Shown: piece by piece, positions 1-5,804 of the stretch
How positions within the stretch are numbered: the stretch's first letter is position 1
Layout of the letters: each line of letters begins with the position of its first letter
Assembly: GCA_937873255.1 (NCBI GenBank)
Contig: CALMVM010000596.1
Location: 9,120 to 16,470 of the forward strand
From: an uncultured Verrucomicrobiota bacterium
GTDB lineage: Bacteria > Verrucomicrobiota > Verrucomicrobiia > Chthoniobacterales > SZAS-18
Direction of reading: 5' to 3'
Length of the DNA stretch: 7,351 bases
Position numbers and translations under genes: made by a program
Notes under the pieces: model-generated
The model's database searches: none
What the model was told of the DNA's origin: nothing
What the model saw: only the letters and a program-made list of their open reading frames with translations

Positions 1-805
1 GTTCGCCGCGATTGTCGCGCTCGCCTGGTGGTTCACGAAATTCGAGGTGAAGAGTTCGAAATTTCTGTACGGCTTCGTGCTCCCGATGCTGCTGGTGGCA
101 GTCCCGATGCTGCTCGTTCTAAAGGAAAACGACCTTGGCACCACCCTGCTCATCGGCGCGACCAGCGTGGCGATGATGTTCATTGCCGGCAGTCATCCGA
201 TTTACATGGGCGGGATGGCAGCAGCGGGCGCGGGCGGCATCCTCTACCTCGCCATGCACATGAACGAACGCATGGCGCGATTGACCGCGTTCCTCGATCT
301 CGAAAAATACAAGGAACGCGCCGGCCTCCAACAGTGGGAATCCTTGAAGGCGTTCGGCTCGGGCGGGTTGTTTGGTCGGGGGCTCGGCGAGAGCGTCGAG
401 AAGATGCTCTACCTGCCTTATGCGCACACGGATTTCATTTTCCCGATCATCGGCGAAGAACTCGGCCTGCGCGTGACGCTGCTCGTGGTCTGCGCGTTCC
501 TGGCTCTGTCCCTGAGCGGGATCGTCATCGCCACGCAGGCGCGGGACCGTTTCGGGATGCTGCTGGGATTCGGCCTGGTCATGAACATCGGCCTGCAAGC
601 CTGCGTGAACATCGGCATGACCACCGCCCTCCTGCCGAACAAAGGCATGCCCCTTCCCTTCATCAGCTACGGCGGGTCGAATCTCTGCATGTGCCTGTTG
701 TTCACCGGCATCCTGTTGAATATCTACCGCCGTGGCAATCTCGCCCAAGGGAGTCCCGTGACGCAGGCGGCCGTTCTCCAAACGCGCGTGACGCCGCGGA
801 TCTGA
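1..805 (+). CDS. ftsW: FtsW, septal peptidoglycan glycosyltransferase (SEDS family), 5' truncated by the window edge
   Basis: FtsW polymerises lipid II into glycan strands at the division septum, working with a class B penicillin-binding protein in the inner membrane. The reading frame is open from the first full codon (position 2), so the start lies outside the window and 267 C-terminal codons are visible. SEDS hallmarks appear in order: NDLGTT after a hydrophobic helix (family norm PDLGT), an RLTAFLD segment, the loop FGSGGLFGRGLGES, and YLPYAHTDFIFPIIGEELG. The Asp of HTDFIF (codon at 431-433) is the conserved acidic residue needed for polymerase activity in this family. LPNKGMPLPFISYGGSN before the last helix is also typical. 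RodA is the closest alternative, but the dcw neighbours and close match to FtsW favour FtsW. In the usual YQxxQSL segment the second Gln is replaced by Glu (QQWESL). The gene is followed by murG after 71 bp. Confidence 0.95.
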   Translation, partial: FAAIVALAWWFTKFEVKSSKFLYGFVLPMLLVAVPMLLVLKENDLGTTLLIGATSVAMMFIAGSHPIYMGGMAAAGAGGILYLAMHMNERMARLTAFLDLEKYKERAGLQQWESLKAFGSGGLFGRGLGESVEKMLYLPYAHTDFIFPIIGEELGLRVTLLVVCAFLALSLSGIVIATQARDRFGMLLGFGLVMNIGLQACVNIGMTTALLPNKGMPLPFISYGGSNLCMCLLFTGILLNIYRRGNLAQGSPVTQAAVLQTRVTPRI

Positions 806-811
806 CCAATT

Positions 812-826
812 TCCCGGCGGCCGGGA
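812..826. repeat. Short GC-rich inverted repeat after ftsW
   Basis: TCCCGG (812-817) and CCGGGA (821-826) form a perfect 6-bp stem with a 3-nt loop, starting 7 nt after the ftsW stop codon. No run of T follows, so it does not look like an intrinsic terminator. In a genome this GC-rich a stem this short could be chance. Confidence 0.35.
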
Positions 827-845
827 CGGGGGTTGCATTTCGCGC

Positions 846-869
846 CGAGGCCGCCGAAAGTCGGCCTCG
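846..869. repeat. Inverted repeat just upstream of the murG start
   Basis: CGAGGCCG (846-853) and CGGCCTCG (862-869) form a perfect 8-bp stem around the 8-nt loop 854-861. The stem ends 7 nt before the murG ATG, so in mRNA it would cover the place where a ribosome binding site is expected. No T-run follows. A role in limiting murG translation is possible but is only inferred from its position. Confidence 0.45.
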
Positions 870-876
870 AATCGCT

Positions 877-1971
877 ATGAACGTGGTCATCGCATGCGGC
901 GGCACCGGCGGTCACCTCTTCCCCGGCCTGGCGGTGGCGGAGGTGCTCCGTCAGCGCGGTCATTCCGTCCTGATCTTCCTCTCCGAGAAGGAGATCGACG
1001 CGGTCGCCGCAAGGGACTACGCGGGGATGTTCCGCTTTGAAAAACTGCCTTCCGTCGGCATGCCCCGGCTGCTGTCCCCGGCGATGTTCGGCTTCGCGCG
1101 CGGCTTTGCGGTGAGCGTTTCGCGGTGTCGCGCGTTCTACCGCGAATTCCGGCCCGACGCGGTGCTCGGCATGGGCGGGTTTACCTCGACCGCGCCGATG
1201 CTCGCGGGGAGGATGATGAAACTGCCCACGTTCATCCACGAGTCCAACGCCATCCCGGGCAAGGCCAACCGCCTCAACGCGCGCCTCGCGAAAACCGTGC
1301 TGCTGGGATTCAAGGAATGCGCGAAATTCTTTCCCAAGTCGCGCACCGAAGTCACCGGCACGCCGATCCGCGCCGGCTTGCGTGAACGTCTCGACCAAGC
1401 GCAGGCACAAGTCATTTTTGGGTTACACGAGGGCGCGGAAAAACGCACGCTGCTCGTCATGGGCGGCAGCCAGGGTGCGCACGGGATCAACCAGGCCGTC
1501 GTGCGCGCGGCTTCCGAGTGGAAAACGGCGCTGCAAGTGATCCACTTCACCGGACGCGACGACGAGAGCAGCGTGCGTGCGGCGTACGAATCAGCCGGGG
1601 TCAGTGCGTACGTGGCGGCGTTTCATCACCGGATGCAGGAGGCCTATTCGGCCGCCGATTTCGCCCTGTCGCGTTCAGGTGCGGCGAGTTTGAGCGAACT
1701 CGCCTACTTCGGGCTGCCAAGCTTGCTGATCCCCTACCCGTTCGCGGCGGAGGACCATCAGACATTCAACGCGCAGATTTTTACCGACGCCAAGGCCGCC
1801 GTCGCCTTGAAGGAACGCGAGACGACGGGCGACTATCTCGCCAAGATCGTCCTCGAAATCCTGCGTGCTCCCGCCAAACTCACGTCCATGGCCGCCGAGG
1901 CGCGGCGGCTCGCACCGGCCGACGCCGCGACGCTCCTCGTCGAAACCCTCGAACAACAATGCCGGTCGTGA
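877..1971 (+). CDS. murG: MurG, UDP-GlcNAc:lipid I N-acetylglucosaminyltransferase
   Basis: MurG transfers GlcNAc from UDP-GlcNAc to lipid I to make lipid II, at the cytoplasmic face of the inner membrane. The 364-residue product has the usual family length. Family motifs in order: glycine-rich loop GGTGGHLFPGLAVAEVL (8-24) in the N-terminal acceptor domain, HESNAIPGKANRL (121-133), VTGTPIRAGL (159-168), GGSQGA (196-201) opening the C-terminal donor domain, SRSGAASLSEL (266-276), and PYPFAAEDHQTFNA (286-299) near the UDP-GlcNAc site. This is a GT-B fold enzyme (GT28). The frame is open upstream as far as position 28, inside ftsW in another frame. ATG 877 is chosen because MNVVIACGGTGGH begins exactly where MurG proteins begin. 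No Shine-Dalgarno sequence is visible, and a hairpin ends 7 nt upstream. HESNA replaces the more common HEQNA. The end overlaps the next gene. Confidence 0.97.
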   Translation: MNVVIACGGTGGHLFPGLAVAEVLRQRGHSVLIFLSEKEIDAVAARDYAGMFRFEKLPSVGMPRLLSPAMFGFARGFAVSVSRCRAFYREFRPDAVLGMGGFTSTAPMLAGRMMKLPTFIHESNAIPGKANRLNARLAKTVLLGFKECAKFFPKSRTEVTGTPIRAGLRERLDQAQAQVIFGLHEGAEKRTLLVMGGSQGAHGINQAVVRAASEWKTALQVIHFTGRDDESSVRAAYESAGVSAYVAAFHHRMQEAYSAADFALSRSGAASLSELAYFGLPSLLIPYPFAAEDHQTFNAQIFTDAKAAVALKERETTGDYLAKIVLEILRAPAKLTSMAAEARRLAPADAATLLVETLEQQCRS

Positions 1972-4265
1972 ACGACGCCACCGCCGCCCTCGCCTTGACC
2001 AGCGGACCGCCGAAGCGCGTCCACCTCATCGGCGTGGCCGGTTCGGGAATGAGCGGTCTGGCGGCGTTGCTGCTCGCGCTCGGGCATCGCGTGAGCGGCT
2101 CGGACAAGGTGGACAGCGTCGAAGTGCGTCGCCTCCAAGGTCTCGGACTCGATTTCCATTGCCCGCACGACGCCCGGCACGTCCGCGATGCGCGCGTGGT
2201 CATTTATTCGTCGGCGATCAAGGCGGGCAACCCGGCGTTCGACGAGGCGAAACGCCTGGGGAAATTTCTCGTGCGGCGCGCGGAGGCCCTCGCCGCGCTG
2301 ATGAAGGAACGGCGCGGCATCATCGTCGCGGGCATGCACGGCAAGACGACGACCAGTTCGATGTCGGCGCACGTCCTGCGCGCGGGCGGATTGCGGCCGA
2401 GTCATTACGTGGGCGCGGAGATTCCGATTTTAGGAACCAACGCTCATTGGGAACCCAACGGCGGGTATTTCGTCGCCGAGGGCGATGAGAGCGACGGCAC
2501 GGTTGCGCTCTTCGAACCGGAGCACACGATCCTGCTCAACGTCGAGGAGGAACACCTCGACTACTATGCGGATCTCGCGGCCATCGAAACGGTTTTCGGC
2601 CATTTGCTCGATAGCACGCGCGGCACGACGATCTACTGCCTCGACGATCCGAATACCACGCGTCTTTGCGAGAGCCGGCCACGCACGGTGTCGTTCGGCG
2701 CGGATGCTCGCGCGGACTACCGGTTCGACAACCTGCGCACGCAAAATTTCCAATCGCAGTTCGACGTGTACCGGCGCGGCGAACGGCTCGGCACCGCGAT
2801 GCTCAACGTTCCCGGCCGCCACAACGTCAGCAATGCGACGAGTGTCATCGCGCTGGCGATGGAACTGGGATTGTCGTTCCCGGTCGTGACGGCGGCGCTG
2901 GAGACCTTTCGCGGAGCGCGGCGGCGCTTCGAGTTCAAGCACCGCAGCGCGAGTTACGCCGTGGTGGACGACTACGGTCATCACCCCAGCGAGATCGCCG
3001 CGACGATCTCCACCGCGCGCGATGTCCACGCCGGCCGGGTCATGGTCGTCTTCCAGCCCCACCGCTACACGCGTACGAAGGCGCTCAGCGCGGAGTTCGG
3101 CCGGGCGTTCCAGCGCGCGGACCACGTGGTGGTGTCGGAGATCTACGCGGCGAGCGAGACGCCCATCGACGGCGTGAGTGGACAGTTGATCGTGGACGCG
3201 ATGGCGCGCGAAGGACACACGGGCGGCATCTTCGAACCGATCTTCCATCGGCTCGCGACGCGGATGGGTGCGTTGCTCGAACCGGGTGATTTGCTGTTGA
3301 GTCTCGGCGCGGGCAACATCCACGAGGTAGGCACCCAGCTCGCGGAAGATTTGTCGTTGCTTGCAACGCTCCAGGAACTGCTTGGCGCGGAGGGATCGGC
3401 GAAACTTTACGAACCGCTCTCCAAACACACGACTCTACGTGTCGGCGGTCCGGCCCGTTTATGGGCGGAACCCTCCACGGAGGCGGCGTTCTCTCGCGCG
3501 CTACGGTTCGCGCGAGATCATCGACTGGAGGTTTTCGTGATGGGCCGCGGCTCGAATTTACTGGTGCGCGACGGTGGCATCGACGGCTTGGTCATCCATC
3601 CGTCGGGGGGAGATTTCGCGCGTCTGGAAGTGGACGCGCAGAACCGCACGATCACGGCGGGGGCGGGCGTGAAGCTGAAGCAACTCAGCGGCGCGGCGGC
3701 CAAGCACGGGATCGGCGGATTCGAGTGGATGGAGGGAATCCCCGGCGAGGTCGGCGGAAGCCTGCGCATGAACGCCGGCGCAATGGGCGTGGAAACGTTC
3801 GATCAGGTCACGAAGCTGCGTTGCGCGGATGCCGATGGAACGATCATCGAGAAAACTCCGGCCGAACTGGAGATTCACTACCGCGACGTGCCGTCGCTGA
3901 AAAAAACGTACGCGCTCGCGGCGACCTTTCGCGGCAGCGAGAGCACGCGGGAAGAAATTCAGCGGTTGCTCGATTTGTCCTCGAACAAACGCAAAACCAC
4001 GCAGCCCATCGCAGCGAGCGCGGGTTGCATTTTTAAAAATCCGTCGAAGGAATTTCCTGCCGGCAAGCTGGTGCAGGAACTCGGATTGAAGGACATCGCG
4101 GTCGGAGCGGCGCGCGTGTCGGAGGTCGACGGCAATTTCATCGTCAACGACGGCGGCGCGTCGGCGAAGGACGTGCTCGCGTTAATCGAGATCATCAAGC
4201 AACGCGCGGGGGGGCAACGCGGCATTCAAATGCAAACCGAAGTGCAGATCGTCGGTGAGGAATGA
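1959..4265 (+). CDS. murC/murB: Fused MurC-MurB: UDP-MurNAc--L-alanine ligase / UDP-MurNAc (enolpyruvoyl) dehydrogenase
   Basis: This 768-residue protein joins two cytoplasmic peptidoglycan-precursor enzymes in one frame. MurB reduces UDP-GlcNAc-enolpyruvate to UDP-MurNAc, and MurC then adds L-Ala with ATP. MurC spans about 1-462: nucleotide-sugar loop GVAGSGMSG (25-33), P-loop GMHGKTTTS (125-133), EGDESDG (174-180), NVEEEHLDYY (194-203), DDYGHHPSE (337-345), HRYTRT (368-373) and SLGAGNI (448-454). MurB spans about 481-768: FAD-binding GRGSNLLVRDGG (529-540), GIPGEVGG (593-600) with MNAGAMG, YR (641-642), SAGCIFKNP (687-695), and QTEV with Glu761. MurB is of the short type. Cys690 sits where the catalytic proton donor is usually Ser. 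ATG 1959 overlaps murG by 13 bp. GTG 1968 would give a 4-bp GTGA overlap and is an alternative start. Neither has a Shine-Dalgarno sequence. I see no stop or frame break between the domains (linker about 463-480). Confidence 0.95.
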   Translation: MPVVNDATAALALTSGPPKRVHLIGVAGSGMSGLAALLLALGHRVSGSDKVDSVEVRRLQGLGLDFHCPHDARHVRDARVVIYSSAIKAGNPAFDEAKRLGKFLVRRAEALAALMKERRGIIVAGMHGKTTTSSMSAHVLRAGGLRPSHYVGAEIPILGTNAHWEPNGGYFVAEGDESDGTVALFEPEHTILLNVEEEHLDYYADLAAIETVFGHLLDSTRGTTIYCLDDPNTTRLCESRPRTVSFGADARADYRFDNLRTQNFQSQFDVYRRGERLGTAMLNVPGRHNVSNATSVIALAMELGLSFPVVTAALETFRGARRRFEFKHRSASYAVVDDYGHHPSEIAATISTARDVHAGRVMVVFQPHRYTRTKALSAEFGRAFQRADHVVVSEIYAASETPIDGVSGQLIVDAMAREGHTGGIFEPIFHRLATRMGALLEPGDLLLSLGAGNIHEVGTQLAEDLSLLATLQELLGAEGSAKLYEPLSKHTTLRVGGPARLWAEPSTEAAFSRALRFARDHRLEVFVMGRGSNLLVRDGGIDGLVIHPSGGDFARLEVDAQNRTITAGAGVKLKQLSGAAAKHGIGGFEWMEGIPGEVGGSLRMNAGAMGVETFDQVTKLRCADADGTIIEKTPAELEIHYRDVPSLKKTYALAATFRGSESTREEIQRLLDLSSNKRKTTQPIAASAGCIFKNPSKEFPAGKLVQELGLKDIAVGAARVSEVDGNFIVNDGGASAKDVLALIEIIKQRAGGQRGIQMQTEVQIVGEE

Positions 4266-4266
4266 G

Positions 4267-4307
4267 GGCGCCGATGAAGGAAATGTCGCGCCGACATCTC
4301 ATCCGCC
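4267..4307 (+). other. Stem-loop immediately downstream of murB
   Basis: Three nested pairings line up. GGCG (4267-4270) pairs with CGCC (4304-4307), GATGA (4273-4277) with TCATC (4299-4303), and ATGTCG (4283-4288) with CGACAT (4292-4297). The loop is 3 nt. There is a 2-nt bulge and an asymmetric internal loop, giving 15 base pairs in all. The stem begins 1 nt after the murB stop codon. No T-tract follows, so it is not a standard intrinsic terminator. It may stabilise the 3' end or act as a weak or factor-assisted terminator. Confidence 0.45.
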
Positions 4308-4393
4308 GCGATGGTAGTTCATGAAACATTTTCACCGGGAGGAACGTTTCGGCAGTAGCTAGACGCTCGTAATTCGTCCGACGACTAACATCG

Positions 4394-4409
4394 TTCTACC
4401 TTCGTAGAA
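4394..4409 (+). other. Small hairpin in the murB-ftsQ gap
   Basis: TTCTAC (4394-4399) and GTAGAA (4404-4409) form a perfect 6-bp stem with a CTTC tetraloop. A run of five T lies at 4419-4423, nine bases further on. The spacing and low GC of the stem make it a poor intrinsic terminator, but with the upstream stem-loop it could help separate murCB from ftsQ transcription. Confidence 0.25.
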
Positions 4410-4447
4410 AATCAGACATTTTTCTTCGCCGAAAACCGACTGATTGA

Positions 4448-4476
4448 TTGACTGTCGCGGCAAGAATCCGCACAAT
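4448..4476 (+). promoter_or_regulatory. Candidate sigma70-type promoter for ftsQ-ftsA-ftsZ
   Basis: TTGACT (4448-4453) matches the -35 consensus at 5 of 6 bases. CACAAT (4471-4476) matches the -10 consensus at 4 of 6. The spacer is exactly 17 nt. Transcription would begin near 4483 and leave a leader of about 90 nt before the ftsQ ATG. The position in a relatively AT-rich noncoding gap supports it. A 4-bp inverted repeat (GCGG 4457-4460 / CCGC 4468-4471) lies in the spacer and may be chance. Confidence 0.45.
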
Positions 4477-4573
4477 GTTGGGAACGACACCACCGGCGGG
4501 CAATTTCTATCCGTCGTCGCGGAGACCGCTCCAGCACTGATCGTTTCGTAGAGGCTGCTGCCAACCCCTGTTT

Positions 4574-5749
4574 ATGGCCATCGAATTTCGTTCCAGCGGT
4601 TCGCGTAAAAAAAACGCCCGCCGGACCAGCAGCGCGCAACGCCGCTTCCAGCATGTGCTCGACGTGAGCGTGCGCTCCACCCTGGCCGGACGGCAGCGGC
4701 AGCGGTGGATCGTCGGCTGGGCGTCGAAGATTTTCATCGTGGCAGCGCTCGGCACCGCGCTGTATTTCGGCGTGAGGAAAGCGGTCTCGTGGGTCATCCT
4801 GAAAAACCCGGAGTACAACGTCGCCGACATCGACGTGCAGACCGACGGCATCCTCGAAGCGGAGCAGATCCTGCAAACGGCCGATCTGCAAAAAGGCGGG
4901 AACATTTTCCTGGTGAACTTGAACCGCGCCAAGACGCGCATCGAGAGCATCCCGGAGGTCGAGCACGCGCAGGTAGGCCGTCAGTTGCCCAGCCGGATCA
5001 CCGTGCAGATCACGGAACGCAAGCCGGTCGCGTGGTTGTCCACGGCGCATGGGATCGACAGCCGCGACGAGGTGGTCGCCTCGAAGGGCTCGTTCCTGAT
5101 CGACGCGAACGGCGTGCTGCTGCTGCCGCGCAAGCTCTCGCCGCAGGCCCGCTACCTGCCGATCATCCGTCACTACATCGGCACGACGGTCGCCGAGGGC
5201 GCGCAAACCGAGGGCGACGAGATTAAGGCAGCGCTCGACCTGATCCGTGCGCACCAGGATTCTCTCGTCGCCTCACGGTTCCAACTTCAGGAGATTGATC
5301 TGGCGAAGCGTTACGGTTTGCTGGCGACGGATCGCAACGGCACGCAGGTGCTTTTCGACCTCACCGAGATGGATCGTCAACTCAAGCGTCTCGATTCGTA
5401 TCTCCAATACACCGACCAGCACGGCCAGAGAATCCAGACGATCAACCTGCTCGTGCAGAAAAATGTCCCGGTCACCTACATGGTCGATGCGGTCGTGACC
5501 GACAAGCCGGCCGATCCGCCGCCGACGGCCTCTCCCAACCCGACGGCGTCGACTTCCTCGGCGAAACCCGTGGCCAGCCCCGCGAAGGATAAATCCTCGG
5601 ACAAGGAGAAGAAAACCAACGGCAAGTCCGGCTCCTCCGACAAGAAGCGTGACGAGGCCAAACCCACCACCGGGTCATCCCGCAGGGATCGCACGCCGCA
5701 GCCGTTTTTGCGTCCGCCTACCCGCGTGACCCCGACCGGCGTCGAGTAG
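4574..5749 (+). CDS. ftsQ: FtsQ-like division protein (POTRA domain) with a long low-complexity C-terminal tail
   Basis: FtsQ is a bitopic inner-membrane protein that joins the cytoplasmic ring to periplasmic division proteins such as FtsB and FtsL. The 391-residue product has the expected plan. A basic cytoplasmic N-terminus (1-44) is followed by one membrane helix (about 45-66, WIVGWASKIFIVAALG). A POTRA-like region (about 81-150) contains IESIPEVEHAQVGRQLPSRI, the conserved 'strand after helix' part of the domain, and ITERKPVAWL. A beta-domain (about 150-306) includes FLIDANGVLLLP. The last 85 residues (307-391) are rich in Pro, Ser, Thr, Lys and Asp and look disordered; family members are usually near 270-280 residues. 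ATG 4574 is the only ATG after the in-frame stop at 4538-4540. A GAGG at 4551-4554 is too far upstream to be a normal ribosome binding site. Sequence conservation is low, as is usual for FtsQ, so the name rests on domain plan and position before ftsA. Confidence 0.9.
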   Translation: MAIEFRSSGSRKKNARRTSSAQRRFQHVLDVSVRSTLAGRQRQRWIVGWASKIFIVAALGTALYFGVRKAVSWVILKNPEYNVADIDVQTDGILEAEQILQTADLQKGGNIFLVNLNRAKTRIESIPEVEHAQVGRQLPSRITVQITERKPVAWLSTAHGIDSRDEVVASKGSFLIDANGVLLLPRKLSPQARYLPIIRHYIGTTVAEGAQTEGDEIKAALDLIRAHQDSLVASRFQLQEIDLAKRYGLLATDRNGTQVLFDLTEMDRQLKRLDSYLQYTDQHGQRIQTINLLVQKNVPVTYMVDAVVTDKPADPPPTASPNPTASTSSAKPVASPAKDKSSDKEKKTNGKSGSSDKKRDEAKPTTGSSRRDRTPQPFLRPPTRVTPTGVE

Positions 5750-5804
5750 CGCTTTTTTGTGTCCGGACGTTTGACACGAGGGGCGGGCGCGAGTTGTTGA
5801 AGCC

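Larger units (their letters stand above)
4266..4573. other. 308-bp noncoding gap between murB and ftsQ, at the usual ddl position
   Basis: No convincing coding sequence lies here on either strand. The central part is about 46% G+C by my count over 4321-4440, clearly lower than the flanking genes. It contains a stem-loop right after the murB stop (4267-4307), a perfect 6-bp hairpin (4394-4409) followed nine bases later by five T (4419-4423), a short TGAT/TGAC tandem (4441-4452), and a promoter-like pair (4448-4476). No trace of D-Ala-D-Ala ligase is visible in any frame. The likely role is to end or attenuate the murCB transcript and to start an ftsQAZ transcript. A small RNA cannot be excluded. 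Confidence 0.7.

Noticed and set aside
28..876. Long open frame upstream of and in frame with murG, which could suggest an extended MurG
   Set aside because: It overlaps ftsW, whose frame has clear SEDS motifs, and its translation is Arg/Pro/His-rich with no recognisable motif. MurG homology begins exactly at ATG 877. Open alternative frames are common in GC-rich DNA.
2430..3428. 332-codon open frame on the minus strand inside murC
   Set aside because: It lies antisense to strongly conserved MurC motifs, is Arg/Glu/His-rich and shows no domain. It looks like a mirror of GC-rich codon use.
4321..4362. 13-codon ATG frame in the murB-ftsQ gap as a leader peptide
   Set aside because: No ribosome binding site precedes it, there is no run of a regulatory amino acid, and such tiny frames occur by chance.
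4412..5254. 280-codon minus-strand open frame running from ftsQ into the murB-ftsQ gap
   Set aside because: Most of it mirrors ftsQ codons, it shows no recognisable motif, and the part in the gap is short.
5733..5758. Possible intrinsic terminator at the end of ftsQ (CGAC/GTCG stem, then six T at 5753-5758)
   Set aside because: The stem is only 4 bp and ends 8 nt before the T-run. ftsA follows after 55 bp in the same direction, so termination here would be unexpected.
5761..5768. Perfect 8-bp palindrome GTCCGGAC before ftsA as an operator
   Set aside because: It does not extend beyond 8 bp and has no second copy nearby. Chance is a sufficient explanation in GC-rich DNA.
5771..5799. Perfect -35 hexamer TTGACA (5771-5776) as an ftsA promoter
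   Set aside because: No acceptable -10 lies 16-18 nt downstream (around 5793-5800 reads GTTGTTGA), and a start from it would fall at or inside the ftsA start codon.
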